A stretch of DNA of 64,000 nt from Micromussa lordhowensis (taxonomy: Eukaryota; Cnidaria; Anthozoa; Scleractinia; Lobophylliidae). Position 1 is the stretch's first letter, and the number at the start of each line of letters is the position of its first letter. The position numbers and the translations under genes are program-made. Location of the stretch: assembly GCA_964020085.1 (NCBI GenBank), contig OZ026600.1, positions 3,375,965 to 3,439,964 of the forward strand, read 5' to 3'. Shown piece after piece: positions 22,501 to 33,551 of the stretch. The notes beneath the pieces are model-generated. The model worked only from the letters and a program-made list of their open reading frames with translations, ran no database searches and was not told where the DNA came from.

Positions 22501-25500
22501 AAAGACCGACTGAATTTTAGCAGCAAGAGTACAACAGCAGCCAATGTTCACCTTAAGGAATATCTTTTAGATAACTGGCTGAAGAATAACATATTATCGT
22601 AGATATATTATTATTGTTACCTTCGCAGTCTGCTTGTATCTGGGTTTTTTACGAGTTTTCTTATTTCTCAATGGCATTAATCCTTGAAGGAGCAAAGACA
22701 CTCCATTTTCTTTTCTGGCATCAAAAGTACTAGACATGACATTTATAAATTTGAAAAACCGCTCGAGTTTATAAGATACGCTTTCTCAAGTGGAAGAACA
22801 AAATTATGATTATGTAGGCTTGCTCTGGGTTTAATTGGCAACTGTACTGCGCTTATCTCTATGGAATCATTTCTGGGGGAACTGGTGTATATGGGGTGTG
22901 GTAGGGGAGGGGTAAGTGGGGTGTGGTGGGAAGGAGAAGCTGGGTACTTTGATTATTAATAGTTCCATGACATAACTTGCTTATTGATTAATCTCTATCA
23001 GTCCTGTACTGGTCATGTACTCTGCAGCATATTGCTGAACTCAGCTGACCTGTTAAGAGTGGATCTGCAAGGGGTGCAAGTGTTGTTACCGCACCTGATC
23101 ACTGCTCTAGAGACTGTGCTGCCAAGAAATGACATCCAGATAGGGTAGGAATACAACAAATTTGGGAAAAGATGTCATTTGTACGACAGTGAACTCTATT
23201 GATCCATACAGTTAAAAGTTATTATTCATTTGGCCACTCTACATGTACTTTTTTTTTCTTCTTTGTTCACCCAGGTGTAATGCGCCCACTACTGAACTTC
23301 GCAGAGCAGCCATCCATTTGCTGTTATCTATGCTGTGCTTGCCACTGCATTTTCAGGATCTTGCTATAAAAGGTTATACTGTGTGCATGTTTGTATGGAA
23401 ATTTCTCAAACTGTCTGTCTTGCCCAGCAAAACCTGTGAATGTGGAAACATGTTCACTTATGAATACGACTACAATAAAATGATAGCATCTGTGCTATAG
23501 AGCAACTGTTGCAAATATAACAGGGACATTGAACTGCAGACTGAATGAGATATTTTGCCTGAAAAACGGAAATTGGTGGCATTTCAGACTGTATAGCTGG
23601 GCTGTGAGAGTTGCCATTCAGTCACACTGCAATTTTTAATGCATTGTTTGAAGCAGATTGTTCACCACTTGGGTTGTTGAAATGTCTGTCACCAACAACA
23701 GTTCTTTTCAGAACTTCCTACACCTAGAGATAATTCGCTCAAGACAAACTTCTGATACCATATACCATATTAATTAATTTTGTCATTCATGCGAGTGAAA
23801 CTTTGTCTGTGTTGTGATTTCAGACATGACTGCAGGATGGAGAAAGAAGCATACTGGCAACCAAAGCAATGATGAACCACAGCCTCTGACATTCATCTCC
23901 TTAAAGCCCCGACTCATACGACTGCTGCTGGAAGCTCTTCAGTGTGAATCAGACTCGTTCAATGTTCAGATATTGTTGGGAGGTTTGTAGCAAAGTATTG
24001 AGTTCAATGACCCTTCTTATTTAGGAGAACATGTATCAAAATTCCAGGTACGGTGTACATGTACCATGCAGAATTTATGTTCCATATAACTGGATTATGC
24101 CCTCTTGTAGGTGTGTCTCTGCTAATTCAAGACAGTGAGATTGCCGAGACCCTTGGGGTCTCTTCCCCCAAACAAACTGATTCCACTGTAAGGGTGAGTG
24201 ATCAGTTGCAGCCTTCACAGGACAGCAGGCGTCGTGCCAGCACTGGTAGCAGCTCAGTGTCTGACGCAGGCAGTGCTAATGAAGTGGACAGTGACAGCAG
24301 AGTCCAATACAATCACTCTTTTAACAAGTCATATGGTATGCACAGTAGCAATTGTCGTGATCCTTAAGTTTACAATTTAAAGGCTAGGAATAAATTGCCT
24401 TCTCATCGCACTTAGCACTCATCACTTTTTCACACCCACGAGTGGAACTGAAGCCAAATTATCCCAAAATGTAATATTAGCAAAACACTGCCTCAAGAAA
24501 GTAAAGCTGGACACCAAGGTCACATGGTACACACTCAGACGTCTTTTGTGATATTTACTACCACATGAAAGTGTGCTCAACAGCTTCCATTTGAATGGTT
24601 ACACACTAGGGTTTCATTCACAGACTTAAAAGTTAAAACCACCTTGTACAATATAATAGACAGTGCCACACAAAAGAACTCCTCAATAGCTCTCATTTGA
24701 ATGGTCACGCACTAGACTAGTGTGTGGAGGAGTTCTTTTGTGTGGTACTGTTTATTAACTCTGTATAAGACGGTTCTAACTTTCAAGTCTGTGGATGAAA
24801 CACTAGTCTAGTGTTTTATCCACAGACTTGAAAGTTAGAACCACCTTGTACATGTACAACATAATAAACAGTACCACATGAAAGAACTGCTTATGGTCAC
24901 ACACTAGGGTTTCATCCACAGACTTAAAGGTTAGAACCACCTTGTACAGCATAATAAACAGTACCACACAAAAGAGCTGCTCAATACATTGTAGCTCACA
25001 GTTGAATGGTCACACACTAGGATTTCATCCACAGAATTGAAAGTTAGAACCACCTTGTACAACAAAATAAACAGTACCACACAAAAGAACTGCTCAATAG
25101 CTTTCATTTGAATGGTCACACACTAGAGTTTCATCCACAGAATTGAAAGTTAGTACCACCTTCTACAGAATTAATGAACAGCACCACATGAAAGAACTGC
25201 TCAACAAATTTCAGTAAACGACACTGGGTGCATCTTCATATTTACAGTGTAGCAAGTCATTACACCCGATTTTCCAGATGTTGTTCCAAACTCCCAGTCT
25301 CCCAGTTTGTGTGGCACATTTTGTTTTAGGTGTGTTTGTGTATTGCTTTTTTCCAGACCTCTCGACAGTGCAGGGTCTGTTTGTTCAGTTAACACATCTC
25401 CTGTGTAACAAGCTGGTCGTGATTCGAAGCAGTCGCTGGAAATCTGACGTTCACATCACCCTGGCTGCCTTTGAGCTGCTGTCTGGCCTGGCAAAACTGA

Positions 25501-28500
25501 GCATGCACCATTTGGGTTTGTTAATTGTTCTGTGTTTTAAACTCTCCAAAATGTTTGAACCAACAACAAACGTTGTTATTTAAATAGATTACAACAAGGG
25601 GCAGTATTTTAATTTTGAAAAAGTCGTGGGCTGGCTTTGAGATTTGAAGTTAAAGGAGCTCAATGACGTTTTATTGGTCGACTTCACTCAGGCTGTTGAT
25701 GATTACGAACACTAAAATGGGGTCGAAAATGCCGTGCTACTTTTATTCATCAAAAAGTGAAATGTTTCATTGCTGTTTGTTTTCCTTAACTTTTGTTGCA
25801 ATAATGATTAATTGGTAAACAGGACTTCATGTGGTGCATTCCTTTCTGTAATCGTATTTTTGCTTATAGGAGCTTAGTCACGACATATTGGCCATGTACA
25901 AAATAACATTTTATAAATGAAAGAAAACCTGGAAATCGTTGTTTACTAAGATAGAAAAACACCAAAGAGATAACAACAAAACATAAGTGAACAAGGATGG
26001 TTAAGGATTGAGAAGGTTAACACAGATTACAAACGACGAATTTGAAAAATCTGAAACATGCAAAAAACCGTGATATAGCTGTTTAACAAATCGTACACGT
26101 GACTCACCATTGTCAAATTTTGTGACTCACTCGACATATGACTTCCGACTGAATTAAACTCATCAGCCTTTTTACCATTATAACCAGGTTTAATGTGGAC
26201 TTCTTTAAGTTATCGGCCAACTGCGTGGTGTATTTTTTATTGTTTTTCTTCTGCGCCTTTTTCAGATCAAGCTGAATGCAAGAGTACAATTCATTGGCTG
26301 TGTGACTATGTCACATATCAAGCCAATAAGAAGGCAACACATCACTCACGTGACCTTCACTCCATGATTGTGGCAGCGTTTAGCTGTCTTCAGTCCTGGA
26401 TAATGTCGCATCCGTGGCTATTGGACAGTCAGGTATGTTGTGATTCGGCTTGGAAGGTAGTGACGGTGTATGTTAAACTTGGTAGAAATTAGAGAAAGAG
26501 GTTGATTTGTCAGTGAAACAAAGTGCTTACTTGCAAAAAATTCTGACACTAAAATTTTGGACATTTAATTTTCGGACACGTCACTTTGTATCTCATTTCG
26601 GACAAATTTGGGACAAAAATTTCACACACGTTGATGAAGCATAGCTAACTTAAATTTACGCGTACAAAACACGAATTACACTGGAACAACATCAAAAGAT
26701 TATATTTTTTGCACCCTCAAGATTTCACGAATACACCGACGAGAAAATGGAACAAATTCTGCGAAGCCGTTATATGTTCGTATGTCAATTAGTATCTGAA
26801 CTAGAGGTCGCACCATAAAGCCCGGCATAAAGGAAACTAAGAGGTTTGAACCTTCCTTAAAGTTTTATAATGTACAAAAGATATTTCAGACGGTTTTATT
26901 TTCGTCCGAAATCAAAATCGTCCGAGATGTTTTGCAAGTCAATGTACTTGGATCCGAGTTCTCCCAGCAGATGTTGAACCTATAACAAGTCTCAGCTACG
27001 ACTACGCACATCAGATGAAAGCAATTCAAACACAGTCGCTGAAATCACCGGAACAGAACTCCGTTATCTTTGACGTTTCTTTGCGGGATAAGTAAGCTTC
27101 ATTCGTATTGCAATTAAAGTTTTATTTGCATTTTTAGGGTTGCTTGAACGTTGTCATGGAAGTGGTAGAATTGGGAATTTCAGGAAGCAAATCCAGGGAA
27201 ATTCCAAGAGTAAGTTTATAAAAAGTTATCTTTACTAAGGTAATATGTTACATGTCACCTAAAGTTTGTGGAAGTCTTTTCTTGTCAAAGAAGCATGCTA
27301 TCAATTATTGTGTTATTCTGATACTGAAGGTAAAACGGAGGGCGTTTAGAAATGTTCGTTGGAAAACTGAAAGCAAATAAATCGCATCTGGTCAATCACA
27401 ACAAGCAAAGCTAGCACGGTGAACCAATCACAACTCAAAGCAGACACGCAACAAGCGCTAAGTGCGGGAAAAGGTAAAACCAGTGCCAAGTGCGGGAAAA
27501 CGGGCAACCGTTGCCAAGCGCGGGAAACGCAGGCAAGTTAACAAATTGAGGTCAGTTTTTCATGCGTCTGTCCTGTTATTGATCATAAATTTCGTCATCA
27601 GATTGTCAAAGTAGCTGTGGATCCACGAGGCGATAGCCGAGTGGATCCGCAGACTACTTTGACAATGTGATGACGAAATTCATTGTCAATAACAGGACAG
27701 ACTCATTAAAAACTGACATCAATTTGTTAACTTGCCTGCGTTTCCCGTTTTTTACGATAACAAATGGTCGAATTGCCCGCTCTCGCTCGCTGACGCGTCG
27801 CACGAATTTCAAATTCATGTCCACATATTGACGATACAAATTAGCCAATGAGCGCGCGAGAATTTCTGCAGTTATCGTAAAATTAAGTTTTGCCCTGGAT
27901 TGGTTGAAAAAAACAAACAAACTAATTTTGTCCTGTTTGGTGAGAGTGAAAACAAGAGAGAAAAACGTATTCACGCTGAACAATTGATACAGGTCAGTTT
28001 AACACGTGAATAATAATATGCTTCTCTTTTAGGATCCTCAGCTTGCAACAGACTCTGGTCCCCGACTGAAAGGTATGTCAATGACTATAAATTGTTCGGA
28101 ACTATTGGTTCTCGATAAACAGCATTTCCAGTGCCATTTTGTCAGGTTTTCTGGTACCCGTTTACAACCTCGATCCCAGGCTCTCGACAAGGGAGGTAAA
28201 GGGGAGAAAGGGTGGAGAAAGCGAGGTCTGACATATCTTACGTTGATTGCGTTTTTCCATAACAGCCGATAAATTAACATTTAATACGCTGCCAATTTTA
28301 GGTGACAAAGAGTTGAAGCCTGTTTCATTCCGAGTACGAGAAGCTGCTGAAGGATTACTGATGGTCATCATGGAACACTTGGTATGCTATCACTCTTTTG
28401 TGACTATTGAGCTTGCTAACTATGTGATAAATATGAAGTGTTCTCACGAGCGAGCGACAAAGAACATACAAGAGTCCCCAACGGGATTCAAACCCATGAC

Positions 28501-29250
28501 CTCTCGGCCAGATTTAACCACTGACTTACGACGAGACTCGGGTTGAGCTTGAGACCATTGTGATACGCGTCCTGTATACTTCTAGTATCAGCAATGTCTT
28601 AGCCGTCCATTGTGGAGATAAATAACGAAAGGGGGTAAATTTTATGCTCGGTGATTAAAGGAGGAAGAAGAATATGCTTTACTGAAGATTTGCTAGACAT
28701 TCCACTTGTTCAGCTGACTGTTTCACAGTTTTTTCGGGCGACCCGTACCGTTTACAAGGTTTTACATAATTGGCTAAACGAAACAATAGGGAAACAACAT
28801 AAACAACGCCCTACCCTGTAACAAAAGAGGAACAGATTAACAAGAACGAATCAAAATAGAGGTTTTAAAAAGGTGTCAGTGTTAAGATATCTTAGAAAAC
28901 GATTAAACAGAACTATGCCATCTGGTGTTCATTTCCCAGCGTGTTATACAAGGTAACGTCTTCTGCAAATTGCGTTGAAACAAATGTGCAACGAAAAGTT
29001 ACAGGAAACTTTGCCTAGTGTAACAGCACCTTTATTTAAAGTTCATGATATGATTAGGTTTCAAGTTGAAAATCTGATGATCTGTAAATCAGTACTCAGT
29101 CATCAAATCACTTATTGAGCTGCTAAACGGTTGATGCTGTTCCTTTGGTAGGGAGCTTTTCCTTCACCGTGCGGTCCAGCGGCTCTGTCTTCTCTTTTGG
29201 ATGAAGAATGGGTTCTGAATCATGTTCAATCAAGTGATTCCCCCACCAAG
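19566..29250 (+). CDS. RALGAPB: Ral GTPase-activating protein subunit beta, N-terminal two thirds (3' end not found)
   Basis: RALGAPB is the non-catalytic partner of RALGAPA in the complex that switches off RalA/RalB. Twelve exons join in frame to 971 residues: 19566-21086 (ATG at 19585, MYSEWVSL), 21557-21725, 23002-23144, 23275-23372, 23824-23982, 24111-24335, 25357-25515, 26266-26432, 27138-27209, 28033-28072, 28302-28381 and 29152-29250. All have GT-AG borders and matching phases. Recognisable blocks include DVLCYGLTLQM, GRAEAYGALCRIFCSHRSG, SRDLHSMIVAAF and GAFPSPCGP. The vertebrate protein is about 1,490 residues; the C-terminal ~520, including the Rap/Ran-GAP-like domain, do not appear before ABCC10 begins, and a giant palindrome starts 256 bases after the last exon. 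An upstream ATG (19335-19363, MAMNGLALS then GTATTT donor) would join in frame and could add a few N-terminal residues. Confidence 0.93.
21226..21478. mobile_element. MITE with GGGCCxGGTTGTT ends
   Basis: TGGGCCAGGTTGTTCAAAGC at the left is mirrored by GCTTTCAAACAACCCGGCCCA at the right; the arms go on for about 45 bases (GGTTAAGCTAACCCAGGGTTA). It lies in the first coding intron of RALGAPB. A partial copy is at 40075-40120. Confidence 0.7.
24540..25205. repeat. Tandem array of 105-115-bp units with one inverted unit
   Basis: Units begin near 24600, 24704, 24898, 25012 and 25118 (CACACTAGGGTTTCATCCAC...GAACCACCTTGTACA...AAAGAACTGCTC). The unit at about 24717-24800 runs in the opposite orientation. 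The array is in the RALGAPB intron between the exons at 24111 and 25357. Confidence 0.75.
26530..26960 (+). repeat. Dispersed repeat, uninterrupted copy
   Basis: The stretch with TTTTCGGACACGTCAC, GCACCCTCAAGATTTCACGA and TTTCAGACGGTTTTATTTT matches in the same order the two halves that flank the LINE at 54328-55606. Two copies show it is a repeat family; no coding potential is visible. Confidence 0.6.
27521..27747. mobile_element. Hairpin MITE
   Basis: CGGGAAACGCAGGCAAGTTA at the left is mirrored by TTAACTTGCCTGCGTTTCCCG at the right, and pairing continues to an apex CCACGAGGCGATAGCCGAGTGG. It is in a RALGAPB intron. A decayed one-sided relative is at 42560-42755. Confidence 0.75.
28471..28538 (-). 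repeat. tRNA-like sequence (SINE head or tRNA pseudogene)
   Basis: On the minus strand the ends pair (GAGTCTC / GGGACTC), a box B-like arm is present (ATGGGTTTGAATCCCGT) and AGTCAGTGGTTA resembles box A. The D arm is damaged and the anticodon arm is too short for a working tRNA. It is in the RALGAPB intron after exon 28302-28381. Confidence 0.5.
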
Positions 29251-29506
29251 GTCAGAGCAACGCAGTAAAACCGATATGGCTTCTCGCAGCAGTTAGGTAG
29301 TTCGCGTTTTCCTCGCTTGCCAATAGCACTGGGTGAGATCAGAACAGTCACAACTCAAGATTAAAGAGGCTCTTCATATTTAAAGAGAACAACCCACTTT
29401 GAATCAACAATTACACCATTTAAATCTAAAACTACCCTTATGATTCTCACACTTTCACGCTTTGCGTCATTTTGTTGTCACAATTAGCATTTTTCTACTT
29501 ATTATA
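29251..29506. other. Sequence between last RALGAPB exon and the giant palindrome
   Basis: It starts with the splice donor (GTCAGA) of the last recognised RALGAPB exon. No further exon is visible. It ends at the outer border of the palindrome near 29507. Confidence 0.5.
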
Positions 29507-29604
29507 CTACTATACCTGGCTTATAGGGGCGGTAACCAATCAGGAGCCGAGAAAGACAATAGGCTATTGTTCCGAGAACAATAGACTCTATTGTTTTCTA
29601 AATC

Positions 29605-29665
29605 CAAGATGGCGGAGGTTATTTTCAACCAATCAGGAGGTGAATTAAGAATTCAAGATGGCGGT
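29605..29665 (+). promoter_or_regulatory. Paired CAAGATGGC motifs (left outer arm)
   Basis: CCAAGATGGCGGAGG and TCAAGATGGCGGTGCC resemble YY1-type binding sites common in animal promoters. The mirror motifs are at about 36781-36849 in the right arm. Function is inferred only. Confidence 0.3.
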
Positions 29666-30293
29666 GCCCATGAAAGTCGGCCATGTTGGAAAACAGCCCA
29701 CCAGCCTCAACGGAGGACTGGGATCGGTCTCACAGATTTCCATGGCGACACAAATCACGCCAGGGTTTTCGCAAAATGTCACGCAACTTCAAAATCTACG
29801 TGACTAACTTTGATAAATAGGAGTTTGTTTTGGGCGAGAAAATTGACCACTGGACTCGAATGCCTGGGATCAGTCTTTTCATATTTTTTCCCTTAGGACT
29901 CGAGAATTAATCTAGACACATGTACATCAAATGAGAAACAATTGTATTTATTAAAAAACTCCTAATTCTTTACAAGAGGGACTTGTGTCCAATTTGCAAA
30001 CAACGTGTGTGCACTACTAATTGAAATACATCAAGTAGAAATGCAAATCTAAACTCATTGATCTCGACTGTTCCCTTGAGAAAAGCATCATTCAAAAGAA
30101 TCTTAAACAAACAAAAGACAATTTAAGCCACCGTTGAAGAATTAACATATTAAGTCAGAGATGAAACGGGAAATGAATTAAAACCGAGCGCGTGCACGCT
30201 TAGAAGCTAAACATAACATCTAAGGTATTTCAAACAAACGTTCGCGCTTGAAGTAAAGATCAAACAAACATTGCAAATCGCATCGCTCCTGAT

Positions 30294-30440
30294 TCAACAG
30301 CCGCACAAATTGTAATTCGGTCTAAGCAGGAGCTCCTGGTCTAAGCGGTTCTCTAATAGTGGCAAGAATAATTCACTTACATCAACCATACTCCTTTCAA
30401 ATTCTTCCAAAGCGATGCTCAGCTCTTGATCACTTAGTTT
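30294..30440 (-). CDS. Small ORF at the outer end of the left arm
   Basis: About 48 residues from MKLSDQELSI, rich in Glu and Leu, possibly helical (EEFERSMVDVSELFLPLLEN); a longer in-frame start exists at 30509. In the right arm (about 36020-36172) the same frame is broken by a short insertion just after MKL. I do not recognise it; it may be a decayed accessory gene or chance. Confidence 0.25.
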   Translation of the reverse strand, partial: KLSDQELSIALEEFERSMVDVSELFLPLLENRLDQELLLRPNYNLCGC

Positions 30441-30780
30441 CATAATCGCCAAGACAAGAATGCGAAAAAGTGTGTCCAACGTCGTCACAAGTAAAATGAT
30501 TTTGCTCAAGTCTGAAAGACTTGTATATAAAAACGGGTATCCAATGAGAAGATGGGGGATAGGGGGTATGCGATATCACATGGTTAAGAACCATTGTGAA
30601 GACAGGGGATAGGGGGGTATACCTATGTCATGAAATAGTTATGAACAAAGCAAAGAGTCTGATGCATAATGTATGACGTTTATTGAAAACAGCATGAAAA
30701 CCAAAGAGAGAATTGATTACAACTTTAAGTCTTGACCGTCGGTGTTCCACAAAGTGTATCACTGGGAACTAGACTCCTTT

Positions 30781-31188
30781 CTAGTTTCTCCGACTCTTGG
30801 TCCCAGGCCCCAAACGCACGATATTCTGACCTTCTTTTCTTTGTTTTTGGTCACGAAGTCTTTGCCTGATCTGTTCCTTATTCTTGGCATAATAAGATCT
30901 CCAATATTTGTTGATCCGTTCCCTGTTGTTTTTACAGTATTGGCTTCGGTAATTTCTGATGTGTTCCTTGTTTTGTTGACAATAGGCTCTCTGGCTGCTG
31001 GCGAGCCTTTCCCTGTTGTTTTCATACCACCTTTTACGACGTGATTTGAGAATCTCAGCGTTCTCGGCACGATATCGTTTTTGCCGGGCCAGGATATGCT
31101 CTCTGTTCCTTGCATAATAGTCTTTATTGTAGGCTTTCCTACAAACAACTATCTTGTCATTCCCCGACCGTTGATTGGAGCAATTCAT
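30781..31188 (-). CDS. Basic repeat protein, left copy
   Basis: 135 residues from MNCSNQRSGN; an in-frame Met lies 21 codons further upstream. Most of the protein is about six repeats of 14-15 residues of the pattern aromatic-x-x-N-(R/K)-E-x-I, for example YYARNREHILARQKR and SYYAKNKEQIRQR, strongly basic and probably helical. This suggests nucleic-acid binding or a coiled assembly; no enzyme motif is visible. It differs at its C-terminus from the right copy because of one missing T, so it ends KSRRN. It is the outermost of the three main genes in the left arm. AATAAA in minus orientation (near 30676) lies just downstream. Function unknown. Confidence 0.6.
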   Translation of the reverse strand: MNCSNQRSGNDKIVVCRKAYNKDYYARNREHILARQKRYRAENAEILKSRRKRWYENNRERLASSQRAYCQQNKEHIRNYRSQYCKNNRERINKYWRSYYAKNKEQIRQRLRDQKQRKEGQNIVRLGPGTKSRRN

Positions 31189-31280
31189 CTTGTGTGGCGT
31201 CTTACAAATAATGATTAAAACTCTAGAATCGCAAACTCTTATAAGAGTCACATGGCCAATTCAGTGTATCACACTAAGGT

Positions 31281-31844
31281 TTAAACCTCCCTTTCCGCTA
31301 CTTCTTCGTCGTCGTTACCCTCAGGGAGCAATTTCTTTTTCATTAGTCTGTTCAACAGGAATTTCCGTTTTGCCACTGCCGACTCGGCCGCCTCGTCAAA
31401 ATCCATGTCATCTTCCTCAGTAAAGCGTCGAAGAGTCTTCATGACTTTACGGTGTATTGCATCGTGTTTGATATGGTGAGTCCATTTTAGACGTTCTAAA
31501 TAAGTTCTTCGTAGCCTTCTTCTACTTACAGGTAACAGGGCGTTGAAAGCGGCATTTTCGGCATAGTGTTGGGATTTTCCCCTATCCAGGAACTGTTGGA
31601 CTTCTCTCAGGTAGGTTTCATTGATACTTTCTCCAACTTTTTGACGTAACGGAAGCCACGGATCTGGTTCATTGTCGTCGTCCGCTTCTTCTTTCTCTTC
31701 GGAGCTGCTAGTCTCTTCCTCCTCAGGCTCCTCTTCTTCCTGTTCCTCCTCTACCTCTTCTTCTTCTTCTTGTTCTTCGTCTTCTATGTTTTCATCATTG
31801 TTTTCTTCCACGGGGCCAAAAATATCTGTTGAAGGAGAACGCAT
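31281..31844 (-). CDS. Acidic protein, left copy
   Basis: 187 residues from MRSPSTDIFG. Residues about 13-60 are almost entirely Glu and Asp with some Ser; the rest is a mixed, probably helical domain (VGESINETYLREVQQF, HHIKHDAIHRKVMKTLRRF, EEDDMDFDEAAESAVAKRKF). It ends close to the basic-protein gene and starts about 90 bases after the ATPase frame, so the three genes are packed in one direction. The right copy (34618-35181) is also intact and nearly identical, which suggests the frame was maintained until recently. No known domain recognised. Confidence 0.65.
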   Translation of the reverse strand: MRSPSTDIFGPVEENNDENIEDEEQEEEEEVEEEQEEEEPEEEETSSSEEKEEADDDNEPDPWLPLRQKVGESINETYLREVQQFLDRGKSQHYAENAAFNALLPVSRRRLRRTYLERLKWTHHIKHDAIHRKVMKTLRRFTEEDDMDFDEAAESAVAKRKFLLNRLMKKKLLPEGNDDEEVAEREV

Positions 31845-31934
31845 GGTTCTCGTCGTCCTTCACCCAAGACAACGTGCTTCAAATGAGCCGAAACGCTTGA
31901 AGTGATATTTTATATATCATTTTTTGCTCGGTGA

Positions 31935-32909
31935 TCAAACATCCTCTTTCTTAATTCTTCGATGCCAGCGCGGGTATCCTTCGTGAGTCAAGAGGTGACT
32001 AAACAGGCGTTTCCTGTCGTCACTGGCAGGATGTAAATCCAGGACCGTGTACCCAAATGGTCGTTCGGTCACTTTTTGATAGACGTCCATCATGTATTGC
32101 CAGCAAGTGGGAAAAGCTTGAAGCAGTAAATTCCTCATCCCTTATTGATCTCGTGGATTTTTGAAGGCTATGACATAGTGAGCGTTCCTGGAAATACTCT
32201 TTGCGTATTTCCCTGGTGGAAACATGTCTTGGCACAAGTACAACACGGTGATATTTTGATGATGTGAATGTTTGGTGAATAAGTCCAGCAACTCTTTGTC
32301 TTCACCTCCCTCGACCATCAGATCATCTAACACAAGTAAACCACCTTTTGGAAACCATTTTTGCAAATGGAAGGTGGTAGGAACCCCTTCGTGAAATTGT
32401 ATGCCAGCGTCTTTCATGTCTTGGAATCCATGTTGCCACACCCCGTAGCAATAATGAATCGTGGGAGGAGGGCTTACAAACAATTCTTCCAAATGATCCA
32501 AGAGTAACGACTCGGTAAAACAAGTCTTGCCACAACAAGAAGGGCCCACGACCAAAATACTAGAGGGTGTCTTGAACCGAAACGCTATTCCCCTCTCTAT
32601 GCCATTTGGAATCCCATTCTGCTTTTCAGTAGGAAATGCGATCTTTGGAGCATCCACTCGTGTTATTGCCGTTGACGATGGGAGGTCTACCAAAGGGAGT
32701 TTGTCGTGACCATTTTCAATTCGCTTCCAACAAGTATACTTCTCGTGATGTCTTTTGCTACCAGCACGAGTAAATGGCTTTTGACAGTAACAGCATCGAT
32801 GTGACATAATTTGCACGTGGTCGACTCCTTGGGGAAAATTGTTAAGCGCACAGAAAGCACCAGTAATCACTACGGAAATAAAACAACTGAAGAACGTTGC
32901 GTTATACAA
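31935..32909 (-). pseudogene. Polinton/adintovirus-type packaging ATPase, left copy, with an in-frame stop
   Basis: P-loop ATPase of the FtsK-HerA class that in related viruses and Polintons drives DNA into capsids. Landmarks from the first Met: a C2HC-like finger (residues 39-60: CCYC...HHEKYTC), Walker A GPSCCGKT (122-129, with Cys where the right copy has Gly), Walker B LLVLDDLM (191-198), LCQDMF (225-230) and FKNPRDQ. A second Met (MSHRCCYC) may be the true start. A TAA stop at 32142-32144 cuts the frame after 255 residues; the same frame then continues to 31935. The right copy is free of this stop but carries a different break. It starts about 25 bases from the central array, facing left. 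Confidence 0.8.
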
Positions 32910-32932
32910 CTGTTAATATCGTCGGAGGTGGC

Positions 32933-33535
32933 TCTGCAGAAAATATGTAGCTATTGCAGAAAATGTGCACAAAATATGCAGAAAATCTGCAGCTATTGCA
33001 GAAAATATGCAGCTATTGCAGAAAATATGCAGCTATTGCAGAAAATATGCAGCTTTTGCAGAAAATCTGCAGGTATTGCAGAAAATCTGCAGGTATTACA
33101 GAAGATCTGCAAGTATTGCAGAAAATATGCAGATTTTCTGCACATTTTCTGCAATACCTACAGATTTTCTGCAAAAGCTGCATATTTTCTGCAATAGCTG
33201 CACATTTTCTGCAATACCTGCAGATTTTCTGCAGATTTTCTGCAATACTTGCAGATTTTCTGCAATACCTGCAGATTTTCTGCAAAAGCTGCAGATTTTC
33301 TGCAATAGCTGCACATTTTCTGCAATACCTGCAGATTTTCTGCAATACTTGCAGATTTTCTGCAATACCTGCAGATTTTCTGCAATACCTGCAGATTTTC
33401 TGCAAAAGCTGCAGATTTTCTGCAATAGCTGCATATTTTCTGCAATAGCTGCATATTTTCTGCAATAGCTGCAGATTTTTTGCATATTTTGTGCACATTT
33501 TCTGCAATAGCTACATATTTTCTGCAGAGCCACCT
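32933..33535. repeat. Central 20-bp tandem array (iteron-like)
   Basis: About 30 units of the pattern TGCAGAAAATCTGCAGGTAT with variants (ATGCAGCTAT, CTGCAGCTTT). Each unit has an internal dyad TGCAGA-AAA-TCTGCA plus a short linker. Up to about 33130 units run in one orientation (~195 bases), and from there to 33535 in the other (~400 bases). The turn point is not at the centre of the arms (about 33227). It lies exactly between the two divergent ATPase genes. Protein-binding sites, a replication origin or a bidirectional promoter are possible roles. Confidence 0.85.
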
Positions 33536-33551
33536 CCGACGATATTAACAG

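Noticed and set aside
31672..31905. Ser-rich plus-strand ORF (and its mirror at 34557-34790)
   Set aside because: Antisense shadow of the Glu-rich run of the acidic protein.
32933..33535. CRISPR-like regular repeats
   Set aside because: Units are directly adjacent with no unique spacers, in a eukaryotic genome; it is a tandem array.
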